The notes below the pieces were generated by a model. It made no database searches and was not told the origin of the DNA. It worked only from the letters and a program-made list of their open reading frames with translations. DNA of 46,993 nt from Verrucomicrobiota bacterium (GTDB taxonomy: Bacteria > Verrucomicrobiota > Verrucomicrobiia > Opitutales > Opitutaceae), in assembly GCA_023457035.1 (NCBI GenBank), contig JAEWNN010000068.1, positions 1 to 46,993 of the forward strand, written 5' to 3'. This document shows positions 15,814-23,569 of the stretch, one piece after another. The position numbers and the translations under genes were made by a program. Position 1 is the first letter of the stretch. Each line of letters starts with the position of its first letter.

Positions 15814-16611
15814 ATGGCGAGAAAGAAGGATGCCCACCACGGCGGCGCTTGGAAGGTCGCCTTTGCCGACTTCATGACCGCCATGATGGCGCTGTTCCTG
15901 GTGCTGTGGATCTCCGCCCAGGACCAGGAAATCCTCATCGCGACCTCGCAATATTTCCAGAGCCCGTTCAACTCGCCGCTCGACAACACCAGCGGTGTGC
16001 TCCCGTTCCAGTCCAATACCACGCCCCAAGGCGACGACAGCGGTTCCTCCGGCAAGAGCCCGGCGGCCATCGACCTGAACGCCATGCAGGCCCTCGCGCG
16101 CGAGTTCTACCGGCTGCTCAATGTCTCCGAGACCGACCCCAACACCCCGATTAAGGTCGAGGTGACCAGCGACGGCCTGCGGGTGACCCTGTTCAGCGGG
16201 GGCAGCCAGCCGCTGTTCGTGCGCGACTCCGCCGCCTTCACCGAGTGGGGCGATGTCGTCATGCAGAACCTCGCCTGGCTCATCGACCGTCAGAAGTTCC
16301 GGATCGTCGTCGAAGGCCACTCCCGGGCGGGCGTCGCGAGCCCGAAGGAGGGCTACACCGAGTGGGACCTGTCGACGGACCAGGTGCAGGCGGTGCGCCG
16401 GTCGCTCAACTACTACGCCGTCGACATGTCGCGTTTCGACCGGCTCAGCGGTTTCGGCTCCACCCGGCCGTTGCCCGGCGAACAACCCGATTCGGCTCGG
16501 AACCAGCGCATCGTCATGAGTCTCTCGATGGCCAGCCGCCCCTCGGACGCCCGCGATCAGTTGCGGGAGCCGGCGCGGGCGTCGAACGGACCATCGGCCC
16601 CAGCCCCCTGA
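15814..16611 (+). CDS. motB: Flagellar motor stator protein MotB
   Basis: The 265-residue partner of MotA. A single N-terminal membrane helix (AFADFMTAMMALFLVLWI) carries the ion-binding aspartate, Asp19 here. A Ser/Gly-rich linker follows, then an OmpA-like peptidoglycan-binding domain (about 120-245) with VVEGHSRAGVAS, WDLSTDQVQAVRRSL and the RNQRIVMSL ending. It anchors the stator to the cell wall. The start at 15814 has one of the few textbook Shine-Dalgarno sites in the window (GGAGG at 15801-15805, 8-base spacing), which settles it over the longer open frame to 15304. The last 20 residues are Pro/Ala/Ser-rich. The next gene begins 6 bases after its stop. Confidence 0.95.
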   Translation: MARKKDAHHGGAWKVAFADFMTAMMALFLVLWISAQDQEILIATSQYFQSPFNSPLDNTSGVLPFQSNTTPQGDDSGSSGKSPAAIDLNAMQALAREFYRLLNVSETDPNTPIKVEVTSDGLRVTLFSGGSQPLFVRDSAAFTEWGDVVMQNLAWLIDRQKFRIVVEGHSRAGVASPKEGYTEWDLSTDQVQAVRRSLNYYAVDMSRFDRLSGFGSTRPLPGEQPDSARNQRIVMSLSMASRPSDARDQLREPARASNGPSAPAP

Positions 16612-16617
16612 TCTCCC

Positions 16618-16875
16618 GTGAAGGACTTCCTCCAGAACCGCCCCCGCGTCTCCTCGCCCTCCGGTGCCAAACCGGCCAAGGGGACGGACCTGCCTCCGCC
16701 GGTGTTCGATGCCGCCCTGTTCGGCGCCATGTCGACCGGGCCGGGCGACGGCGGTGGGCACGACGCCACCGTCGAGGCGATCAAGGAAGGCGACCGCGTG
16801 GTCAAACTCATCGTCACCTGCCGGTGCGGGGAGAAGATCGAGATCCTCTGCGCCTATGCGCCGGGGCAGCGCTGA
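16618..16875 (+). CDS. Small CxC-motif protein at the end of the mot unit
   Basis: An 85-residue protein from a GTG at 16618, six bases after motB, so almost certainly co-translated. The N-terminal half is Pro/Ser/Gly-rich and probably disordered; the C-terminal half is a compact acidic/basic segment (DATVEAIKEGDRVVKLIVT) followed by CRCGEKIEILC, i.e. Cys-x-Cys with a third Cys eight residues later, resembling half of a zinc ribbon. I do not recognise a named family. The position suggests a regulator or assembly factor of the motor, but function cannot be read. It is the last gene before the 269-base gap holding the second sigma-54 promoter. Confidence 0.75.
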   Translation: MKDFLQNRPRVSSPSGAKPAKGTDLPPPVFDAALFGAMSTGPGDGGGHDATVEAIKEGDRVVKLIVTCRCGEKIEILCAYAPGQR

Positions 16876-17116
16876 GCTGGATACGGCCCGCTCCGGGCCC
16901 GCTGCACGAGCGTCGCGAGGCCGACCGAACGGGGCGGGACCCGGGTGTCTGAACGGCCCGATACGCACGCGCGGCCGGTCGGTGCGCGTCCCACGCTTGG
17001 TCCGCTTCGGCAACACCGCCCCCGGGTCGGCACAACCTGCCTGAAGTCCACGGAAGACTTTTCCGGGGTGGGCGAGGGGTAATTCCAAGATGCTGGACAG
17101 CAGCGAGTAGGGACTC

Positions 17117-17132
17117 TGGCACACGGTCTGCA
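17117..17132 (+). promoter_or_regulatory. Sigma-54 (-24/-12) promoter of the flgF operon
   Basis: TGGCAC (17117-17122), 5 bases, CTGCA (17128-17132). The GG (17118-17119) and GC (17130-17131) are 10 bases apart, as required. The predicted transcription start is near 17143, 2 bases before the flgF ATG at 17145, and no Shine-Dalgarno is visible. The 269-base gap 16876-17144 otherwise contains only weak inverted repeats, and the 9-mer TTCGGCAAC (17006-17014) that also occurs upstream of the first promoter. Confidence 0.75.
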
Positions 17133-17144
17133 ATTGCGTGGCCG

Positions 17145-17882
17145 ATGAACATCGGTCTCTACCTCGGAGCGTCGGCCTTGGGCGCGCTGGAACGTTGGCA
17201 GGCGGCGACCTCGCACAACATCGCCGCCAGTGGCACGCCCGGTTTCCGGAAGCAGGAAGTGGGCTTTTCGACGCAGACCGCCGGCGCGATGCCCACGGGG
17301 GCGACCGGCGCCAGCGCGGCTCGCCCCGTGCAGTTTCCTTCCAGCAACGTCTCGGTGAGTTTCCAGCCCGGCCAATTCATCGGCACCGGCCGCGAACTCG
17401 ATGTGGCGATCCGCGGCGACGGCTTCTTCGAGGTGCAGACGCCCGACGGCGAGCGCGCCTACACCCGCTCCGGTAGTTTCTATACCAACACTGACCGCAC
17501 CGTGGTCGACGCGCAGGGCAATCTCCTGCTCGGGGAGGGCGGGGCCCCCATCCAGTTGCTGCCCGAGGGCGGACCGCTCGCGGTCGCCGCCGACGGCACC
17601 CTCTCGCAGGGCGGCCAGCAGATCGGGCGGCTCACCATCCAGCGATTCGCGGACCCGCAGGGACTCACGCCGCTCGCCGGCGGGCTTTTCGCCGCCAATG
17701 GCCAGATGCCCGAAACCGTCGAAAACCCGGAGCTCATGCAGGGTTCGCTCGAGACCAGCAACGTGCAGCCGGTCGGCGAGATGGTGAACCTCATCCAGGT
17801 CTCCCGCGCCTACGAGGCCGCGCAGAAGGTCATCACCACCCGCGACGATCTCCTCGACAAGACCATCCGCGCCGTCGGCTGA
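17145..17882 (+). CDS. flgF: Flagellar proximal/distal rod protein FlgF
   Basis: A 245-residue flagellar basal-body rod protein. It has the N-terminal rod motif (ALERWQAATSHNIAASGTPGFRKQEV), the FlgEFG central region (ELDVAIRGDGFFEVQTPDG, AYTRSGSFYTN) and the C-terminal coiled-coil segment LETSNVQPVGEMVNLIQVSRAYEAAQKVI. It is exported by the flagellar type III system without a cleaved signal and joins FlgG in the rod. FlgF is chosen over FlgG by length, by the less typical N terminus, and because the next gene is a full FlgG. It is the first gene after the second sigma-54 promoter and lies 82 bases before flgG. Confidence 0.92.
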   Translation: MNIGLYLGASALGALERWQAATSHNIAASGTPGFRKQEVGFSTQTAGAMPTGATGASAARPVQFPSSNVSVSFQPGQFIGTGRELDVAIRGDGFFEVQTPDGERAYTRSGSFYTNTDRTVVDAQGNLLLGEGGAPIQLLPEGGPLAVAADGTLSQGGQQIGRLTIQRFADPQGLTPLAGGLFAANGQMPETVENPELMQGSLETSNVQPVGEMVNLIQVSRAYEAAQKVITTRDDLLDKTIRAVG

Positions 17883-17964
17883 CCCTCCTCCCGCCGCCTG
17901 AGCCCCCGCCGTCTTCCCGCCCACCGAATCGTCACCGGCCCGCCACCCCGAACGCCATCCCAGC

Positions 17965-18747
17965 ATGAATGTCGCCCTCTACTCGTCCGCCACGGGCATG
18001 CAGGCCCAGCAGCTCAACCTCGACACGATCGCGAACAATCTCGCGAACGTGAATACGACGGGCTTCAAGAAGTCCAAGATCGAGTTCCAGGACCTGCTCT
18101 ACCAGCAGTCGCGGCCCGCCGGGGCCGACGGCGGTGCGGGCAACCTCGTGCCCTCCGGCACCCAGGTCGGCGCCGGTTCGCGGGTCGTCTCCACGGCCAA
18201 GGTGTTCACCCAGGGCACACTCTCCCAGACGGGCGAGAAGCTCGACATCGCCGTCCAGGGCGAAGGTTTCTTCGAGATCCAGCGGCCCGACGGCACCAGC
18301 GCCTACACGCGCGACGGCTCGTTCAAGCTCACGTCCACCGGCCAGGTCGTCACCAACGACGGCCTGCCCGTGCTGAGCGGGTTCCAGCCCATCCCGGTCG
18401 GCGCCACCTCGATCTCGGTCGCCACCACCGGCGAGGTCACGGTGAGCACGCCCACCGGCACCACCAACTTCCAAATCCAGCTGGTCCGGTTCGCCAACCC
18501 CACCGGTCTCGAGAACGCCGGCGGCAACCTCTATCTGGAGACGACGGCCAGCGGCACGCCCGAGCTGGGCAACCCCGGGGTGCAGGGCTTCGGCACCACC
18601 ATCCAGGGGTATCTCGAGGGCTCCAACGTGAATGTCGTCAACGAGATGGTCAGCATGATCGTTGCCCAGCGCGCCTATGAGATCAACAGCAAGGCCATCC
18701 AGACCTCCGATGCGATGCTGCAGGAGATCAACAACCTGAAACGCTGA
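17965..18747 (+). CDS. flgG: Flagellar distal rod protein FlgG
   Basis: A 260-residue distal rod protein of exactly the usual length. The N terminus is the canonical ALYSSATGMQAQQLNLDTIANN...NVNTTGFKKSKIEFQDL, the middle carries LDIAVQGEGFFEIQRPDG and AYTRDGSFKL, and the C terminus is the family hallmark GSNVNVVNEMVSMIVAQRAYEINSKAIQTSD. FlgG forms the straight distal rod that passes the P and L rings. Its TGA stop shares bases with the ATG of flgA (TGATG at 18745), so the two are translationally coupled. Confidence 0.97.
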   Translation: MNVALYSSATGMQAQQLNLDTIANNLANVNTTGFKKSKIEFQDLLYQQSRPAGADGGAGNLVPSGTQVGAGSRVVSTAKVFTQGTLSQTGEKLDIAVQGEGFFEIQRPDGTSAYTRDGSFKLTSTGQVVTNDGLPVLSGFQPIPVGATSISVATTGEVTVSTPTGTTNFQIQLVRFANPTGLENAGGNLYLETTASGTPELGNPGVQGFGTTIQGYLEGSNVNVVNEMVSMIVAQRAYEINSKAIQTSDAMLQEINNLKR

Positions 18748-19460
18748 TGCACTTCGCCTCCCGACTGCTCCGTCCGCTCCTTGCCGGCGCCGCCCTCGCC
18801 GCGACGGTCCTGGCCTGTGGTGCCGCCCCTGCGACGGTCGCTCCGCAGGATTTCCTCCCGCAGGTGGGGGCGCAGCTTGCGGCGCATTTCGCCCCGACCG
18901 GCGAGTTGCAGCTCGAGCTGCTACGCGCCTGGAAGGCCCCGGTCGCCCCGACCGGCGAGTGGGAGATGGTGGTTGTGTCCCCACCACCGGTGCTCGCCAA
19001 CCAGATGATCGTGCGGGTGCGGCTCACCGCGGGCGGGACCACGCTCGGCGAGTGGAATCTGCCCCTCGAGGGGCACCTCTGGGGCGACGCCCTGGTCACC
19101 CGCCAACCGGTCGCCCGCGGGGCCGCGATCGAGGCGTCGTGCTTCGAGCTCCGCCGGGTCGATTTCCTCCGCGAGAAGGACGCGATTCCCGCCGGCACCG
19201 ATCTCTCCGGACATGCGCTGGCCCGCGGCCTCCCCGTGGGCACGGTGCTCTCGTGGCGCGAAGTGGCGCCGCGCTTGCTCGTGCAGCGTGGCAGCCGGGT
19301 CGAGGTCGTCGCGGTCAGCGGCGCGCTCACCATCACGATGAAGGGGCTGGCGATGCAGAGCGGGGCCCGCGGCGAGACCATCGTGGTCCGCAACCCCGAA
19401 TCGCGGCGCGACTTCTCCGCCGTCGTCGTCGGCGAGAACCAGGCCCGCATCACCTTCTGA
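18747..19460 (+). CDS. flgA: P-ring assembly chaperone FlgA
   Basis: A 237-residue periplasmic protein with an N-terminal signal peptide (hydrophobic about residues 8-24, LRPLLAGAALAATVLA) and a C-terminal SAF/FlgA domain (about 115-237: DALVTRQPVARGAAIEASCFEL, GHALARGLPVGTVL, VVSGALTITMKGLAMQSGARGETIVVRNPESRR). FlgA helps FlgI assemble into the P-ring. The Cys near the signal cleavage region (VLAC) is a poor lipobox, so ordinary Sec cleavage is more likely. It overlaps flgG by one base and precedes flgH by one base, within the P/L-ring gene set. Confidence 0.92.
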   Translation: MHFASRLLRPLLAGAALAATVLACGAAPATVAPQDFLPQVGAQLAAHFAPTGELQLELLRAWKAPVAPTGEWEMVVVSPPPVLANQMIVRVRLTAGGTTLGEWNLPLEGHLWGDALVTRQPVARGAAIEASCFELRRVDFLREKDAIPAGTDLSGHALARGLPVGTVLSWREVAPRLLVQRGSRVEVVAVSGALTITMKGLAMQSGARGETIVVRNPESRRDFSAVVVGENQARITF

Positions 19461-19461
19461 C

Positions 19462-20073
19462 ATGAAACGCCTCCTCTCCAGTTGTGCCGTGCTCCTGGTG
19501 CTCGCCACGGCGGCCCCCGCCGACTCGATCTGGCCGGCCACCACCTCCCGCGGCGTGCTGGCCGACCGGCGGGCCTCCCGCACCGGCGACATCGTCACCA
19601 TCATCGTGCAGGAGAGCGTGAGCTCGCAGAACTCCCAGTCGTCCAAGGCCGACAAATCGAGCTCCGCCGACAGCGCGATCACGCAGTTCCTCTTCCCGTT
19701 GGCCGCCAGCGCCGCCGGCACCCACAAGGGCGCCTACCCGGGCACGAGCTACGAGGGGGGCAACACCTTCTCCGCGTCGGGCCAGATCAACAACAAGGCC
19801 TCCCTGACTTCGCGGGCCGCGGTGCTCGTCACCGACGTCCTGCCCAACGGCAACCTGGTGCTCGAGGGCGTGCGCCATGTCTCCATGGGCGGCGAACGCC
19901 AATACATGGTGCTGCGCGGCATCGTCCGGCCCCAGGATATCAGCTCCTCGAACACGGTGCCCTCGACCAGCATCGCCAACGCCACCGTGGAGGTCGTCAC
20001 CGAGGGCAGCCTCACCGATTCGCAGCGCAAGGGCTGGCTCACCAAGCTCTACGAGATGCTCCGGCTCTATTGA
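19462..20073 (+). CDS. flgH: Flagellar L-ring protein FlgH
   Basis: A 203-residue L-ring protein. Family landmarks are SIWPATTSRGVLADRRASRTGDIVTIIV (the D-x-V-T-I-x-V segment), a Ser/Ala-rich central part, SLTSRAAVLVTDVLPNGNLVLEG and RGIVRPQDISSSNTVPSTSIANATVEV. FlgH normally is an outer-membrane lipoprotein with a lipobox Cys. Here the signal peptide (CAVLLVLATAAPADS) has no Cys at the cleavage point; the only Cys, residue 8, comes before the hydrophobic core, too early for a lipobox. The protein is thus probably processed by ordinary signal peptidase. It starts one base after the flgA stop. Confidence 0.95.
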   Translation: MKRLLSSCAVLLVLATAAPADSIWPATTSRGVLADRRASRTGDIVTIIVQESVSSQNSQSSKADKSSSADSAITQFLFPLAASAAGTHKGAYPGTSYEGGNTFSASGQINNKASLTSRAAVLVTDVLPNGNLVLEGVRHVSMGGERQYMVLRGIVRPQDISSSNTVPSTSIANATVEVVTEGSLTDSQRKGWLTKLYEMLRLY

Positions 20074-20086
20074 CCGTGTCCCCATC

Positions 20087-21196
20087 ATGTCCCTGAAACA
20101 CCTGCTCGGCGTTCTCCTCCTCGTTGTCGCGGCCCTGCCGCTTGCGCGGGCCGACGGCTCGCGCCTCAAGGACCTCGTGGTCGTCGAGGGCGGGCGCGAC
20201 AACCAGCTCATCGGCTACGGCATCGTCGCCGGCCTGGCGGGCGACGGCGACAAGAACTCCGAGGCCACGCTGCGCTCGATCGCCAACACCCTCGAGCACT
20301 TCGGCATCTCGATCCCGGCCAGCACCCTCAAGTCCTCCAACGCCGCGGCGGTGCTCGTCACCGCCGACATCGGCCCCTTCCTCAAACCCGGCGCCCGCAT
20401 CGATGTGACGGTCGCCGCGCTCGGCGAGGCCAAGAGCCTGCAGGGCGGCGTGCTCTTCCAGACTCCGCTGCTCGGCGCCGACGGCGCCGTCTATGCCGTC
20501 GCCCAAGGCCCGGTGGCCGTGGGCGGCTTCCTCGGCGGCGGCGGCGGCCCCGGCGGCGCCACCGTGCAGAAGAACCATCCCACGGTCGCCTCCATCACCA
20601 ACGGCGCGATCGTCGAGCGCGAGATCCCCGCCACCGTCGTGCGCGACGGCGTCGTGCGCCTGCTCCTCCACCAGCCCGATTTCGCCACCGCCGCCCGCAT
20701 CGCCGACGCCGTCAACGCGCAGTTCCCCGGCACCGCCCGTGCCCAGGATGCGGCGACTGTCGCGGTGGGGCTCCCCGCCGCCTTCGCCGGCAACGAGGTC
20801 TCCTTCATCGCCTCCCTGGGGGCGATCGAGGCCCGGCCCGACACCGCCGCCCGGGTCGTCCTCAACGAGCGCACGGGCACGATTGTCGCCACCTCGGCGG
20901 TACGCCTTTCGCAGGTGGCCATCAGCCACGGCTCGCTCACCATCAAGATCGCCTCCACGCTCGGCGTCTCGCAGCCCGGGCCGTTCAGCCAGGGCGGCAC
21001 CACCGCGGTCGTGCCCTCCACCCGCACGGATGTGACCGAGGTGAAGGGCGGCTTCCAGATCGTCGAGGAGATGCCTTCGGTCGAGGAGTTGGCGAAGGCG
21101 CTCAACGCCCTCGGCGTCTCGTCGCGCGAGATGATGGCGATCTTCCAGAGCCTCAAACGCGCCGGCGCCCTCCAAGCCGAGGTTGTGATCAACTGA
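20087..21196 (+). CDS. flgI: Flagellar P-ring protein FlgI
   Basis: A 369-residue P-ring protein with a cleavable signal peptide (HLLGVLLLVVAALPLARA, cut before DGSRLKDLV). Family motifs include RLKDLVVVEGGRDNQLIGYGIVAGL, STLKSSNAAAVLVTADI, a Gly-rich loop (FLGGGGGPGGATVQKN), RVVLNERTGTIVATSAVRLS and the C-terminal SVEELAKALNALGVSSREMMAIFQSLK. It forms the peptidoglycan-level bushing around the rod with help from FlgA. The start at 20087 places the signal peptide correctly; a longer open frame back to 19877 overlaps flgH and is not used. It is 13 bases after flgH and 20 before flgJ. Confidence 0.97.
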   Translation: MSLKHLLGVLLLVVAALPLARADGSRLKDLVVVEGGRDNQLIGYGIVAGLAGDGDKNSEATLRSIANTLEHFGISIPASTLKSSNAAAVLVTADIGPFLKPGARIDVTVAALGEAKSLQGGVLFQTPLLGADGAVYAVAQGPVAVGGFLGGGGGPGGATVQKNHPTVASITNGAIVEREIPATVVRDGVVRLLLHQPDFATAARIADAVNAQFPGTARAQDAATVAVGLPAAFAGNEVSFIASLGAIEARPDTAARVVLNERTGTIVATSAVRLSQVAISHGSLTIKIASTLGVSQPGPFSQGGTTAVVPSTRTDVTEVKGGFQIVEEMPSVEELAKALNALGVSSREMMAIFQSLKRAGALQAEVVIN

Positions 21197-21216
21197 CCGT
21201 CGCGTTCCCTCCCGCC

Positions 21217-21549
21217 ATGTCGACCGTCCCCATCAGTCCATTGCTCGGTGTCGCCGATCCGGCGGTGGTGCGGCGTTCGTTCCAAGGGGGGGCGAACCGC
21301 CCGCCGGCGCAGGCCGCCGCGGAGCAGTTCGAGGCGATCCTCGTCCGCCAGTTGCTCGGAGACGCGCTCAAGCCGATGTTGGGCGCCGGCGAGGGCGCGG
21401 TGGCCGGCAACAACGTCTACCAGTACCTCGTCACCGACGTCGTGGCCCAGAGCGTCGCGCAGGGTGGGGGGCTGGGCATCGCTAAAATGCTCGTGCCGCA
21501 ACTTACCCCGAAGGGGCAAACGACCGATAAACCGGAGACCACTTCATGA
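21217..21549 (+). CDS. flgJ: Minimal FlgJ, rod-binding domain only
   Basis: A 110-residue protein matching only the N-terminal rod-binding domain of FlgJ: AAAEQFEAILVRQLLGDALKPML followed by VYQYLVTDVVAQSVAQGGGLGIAKML. The muramidase domain of enterobacterial FlgJ is absent, as in many non-proteobacterial flagellar systems, so wall opening for the rod must be done by a separate enzyme not seen in this window. FlgJ caps the growing rod in the periplasm. Its stop overlaps the flgN start (ATGA at 21546). Placement right after flgI is the standard gene order. Confidence 0.9.
   Translation: MSTVPISPLLGVADPAVVRRSFQGGANRPPAQAAAEQFEAILVRQLLGDALKPMLGAGEGAVAGNNVYQYLVTDVVAQSVAQGGGLGIAKMLVPQLTPKGQTTDKPETTS
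21523..21530 (+). promoter_or_regulatory. Possible sigma-28 -10 element before flgN
   Basis: ACCGATAA matches 7 of 8 bases of the FliA -10 consensus GCCGATAA and lies 15 bases before the flgN start codon, inside the end of flgJ. The -35 region is poor (TTAC at 21503, 16-base spacing). flgN and flgKL are late, sigma-28-driven genes in enterobacteria, so the position makes sense, but the motif alone is weak. Confidence 0.3.
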
Positions 21550-22076
21550 TTCTGACCGACACACCACTTGCCGCGGGACCGTGCCCTGCCTGGTCGACGG
21601 TCGTCGACACGCTCCGGAGCGAACTCGCCGAATATGGCGGGCTGCTCCGCCTGTTCGAGGAGCAGCAGCAACGGATCCTCTCGCTGGATGCCGAGGCGGT
21701 GGCCGGCTTCGTGCCGCAGCTCGAGGAGCAGGCCGAGTCGGCCCGGGCGTGCCGCGCGGAGCGCGAGAACGCGGTGCGCCAGTACGCGGCCGGGCACGGA
21801 TGCCCGGCGGATCGCCCGTTGCGCCAGCTTCTCCCCGCGTTCCCCGCCGAGGTCCGCCCGCTGCTTGAGGCGCTCATCGACGAGATCAACCATCTGCTGC
21901 ACCGCACCAAGCAGCGCAACCGGCAGAATCAGATGATGCTCTCCCGCCTCGTCGAGCTGCACCGCGATCTCGTGCCCGCCCTGCGCCCGCAGGCGTTCAC
22001 CAAGACCTATTCCCGGCAGGGGCAGGTCGCGGTGGCCGCCGTCGGCGCCGCCCCGACCTACCGAGCCCAAGGCTGA
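21546..22076 (+). CDS. flgN: FlgN-like export chaperone for hook-associated proteins
   Basis: A 176-residue, mostly alpha-helical protein located exactly where the FlgK/FlgL chaperone FlgN is expected. The first 100 residues read as a long helix with the FlgN-type pattern (ELAEYGGLLRLFEEQQQRILSLDAEAV, LEEQAESARACRAERENAV), and the C-terminal helical segment TKQRNRQNQMMLSRLVELHRDLV precedes a short tail (AFTKTYSRQGQV), which resembles the chaperone's substrate-binding helix followed by the TYxxxG ending. Similarity of FlgN proteins is always low, so context carries much of the assignment. It overlaps flgJ by 4 bases and ends 10 bases before flgK. Confidence 0.85.
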   Translation: MILTDTPLAAGPCPAWSTVVDTLRSELAEYGGLLRLFEEQQQRILSLDAEAVAGFVPQLEEQAESARACRAERENAVRQYAAGHGCPADRPLRQLLPAFPAEVRPLLEALIDEINHLLHRTKQRNRQNQMMLSRLVELHRDLVPALRPQAFTKTYSRQGQVAVAAVGAAPTYRAQG

Positions 22077-22086
22077 ACTCCCCGCC

Positions 22087-23514
22087 ATGTCCGGTCTCTA
22101 TTCCACCCTCTACTCGAACACCAACGCCCTGCGCGCCCACAGCGCCGCGCTCGACATCGTCGGGCGCAACATGGCGAACGTGAACAACACCGCGTACGCC
22201 CGCCAGCGTGTGGTGTATGGTGACAAGGGGTCGGTGAACACCCCGCTCGGCGCCCAGAGCCTCGGCGTCGAGCCCGTCGCCATCCAGCAGATGCGCGACC
22301 GCCTGCTCGATGGCCAGATCAACGAGGAGACCTCCAATACGCAGTTTCTCGAGTCCCAGCTCGCCTACCTCGAACAAGCGCAGACCGCCCTCAGCCAAGG
22401 GACCTTTGCCAAGACCACCACGGTGGACACGATCAGCAGCAACACTGCGCTGCCCTCGGGCATCGCGGCCTCGATCGACGCCTTCTTCAGCGCCTGGCAG
22501 GGCTTCGCCACGCAACCGACCGACCCGGTCAACAAGCAGCAGCTCATCGCCACCACCGACGACCTGATCAACAAGATCCGCCTCGCCGACCGCCGCCTGG
22601 CCGACATCTCGCTCGATACTCCCGTCGTCGCCAACACCCTCACCGGTCAGATGGACGAGGATGCCAAGCAGGTGAACTCGATCCTCGCCAACTTGGCGGA
22701 CCTCAACCGCCAGATCGGCCGGGTCGAGATCATCAATCCCGGCAGTGCCGTCGATCTGCGCGACCAGCGCCAGGGCAAGCTCGAGGAACTCGCCAAGTAC
22801 ATGGACTTCACGACGGTCCAGCAGGATGCGGGGCAGATCGGCATCCAGGTCAACACCACCGGTACCCCGGTCCTGTTGCTCGACCGGGCCGTGGTCACCG
22901 GTTCGCTCGCCCGCAACGCCGGCCAGTACGAGTGGACGACCACCGCCCCGGCCAGCACCAGCCAGCTCGCGCTCACCGGCGGCAGTCTCGCCGGGTACCA
23001 GCAGGTCGGCACCACGGTGGATTCGTATCGAGACAGACTCGACGGTTTCGTCCAAGCCCTCGTCACCCAGGTCAACGACGCCTACGACAACAACGGCGCC
23101 AACACCAACGGCGACTTCTTCACCGGCACCGGCACGACGGCGGCCACCATCGCCCGCACCGCCACGGCCACCAATGTGCAGGCCGGCGATGCCGGCGGCC
23201 CCTCCGGCGCCAACCAGCGCGCGCTGGCCGTCGCCGCTGTCGCCAACAACAACGCCTTCCTCGACGGCACCCCGGCGCAGACCTTCACCCGCATCGTCAC
23301 CACCGTCGGTCAGGACGTCTCCACCACCGAGTCCCGCAGAGCGGACCAGCAGGCCCTCAGCGATCTGCTCGGCGCGCAGCGCGAATCGTACGGCGGTGTC
23401 TCGCTCGACGAGGAGACCGCCGACATGTTGCGCTATCAGCGCGCCTATCAGGCCTCGGCCCGGATCATGGCGGTGATCGACGAACTGCTCACCGACATCA
23501 TCAACACGATCTGA
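22087..23514 (+). CDS. flgK: Flagellar hook-associated protein 1 FlgK
   Basis: A 475-residue hook-filament junction protein. The N terminus has the axial-protein motif (YSTLYSNTNALRAHSAALDIVGRNMANVNN, YARQRVV), residues about 85-330 include ASIDAFFSAWQGFATQPTDPVNKQQLI and DLRDQRQGKLEELAKYMDF typical of FlgK, and the C terminus ends VSLDEETADMLRYQRAYQASARIMAVIDELL, the classic hook-associated coiled-coil ending. It is exported by the flagellar type III system, likely with FlgN. It is 10 bases after flgN and 55 bases before flgL. Confidence 0.97.
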   Translation: MSGLYSTLYSNTNALRAHSAALDIVGRNMANVNNTAYARQRVVYGDKGSVNTPLGAQSLGVEPVAIQQMRDRLLDGQINEETSNTQFLESQLAYLEQAQTALSQGTFAKTTTVDTISSNTALPSGIAASIDAFFSAWQGFATQPTDPVNKQQLIATTDDLINKIRLADRRLADISLDTPVVANTLTGQMDEDAKQVNSILANLADLNRQIGRVEIINPGSAVDLRDQRQGKLEELAKYMDFTTVQQDAGQIGIQVNTTGTPVLLLDRAVVTGSLARNAGQYEWTTTAPASTSQLALTGGSLAGYQQVGTTVDSYRDRLDGFVQALVTQVNDAYDNNGANTNGDFFTGTGTTAATIARTATATNVQAGDAGGPSGANQRALAVAAVANNNAFLDGTPAQTFTRIVTTVGQDVSTTESRRADQQALSDLLGAQRESYGGVSLDEETADMLRYQRAYQASARIMAVIDELLTDIINTI

Positions 23515-23569
23515 CGCCGCGTCTTTTCGATCTCGTTTGCTCTCCTGAACCGCCGCAACGCCTCCCGCC

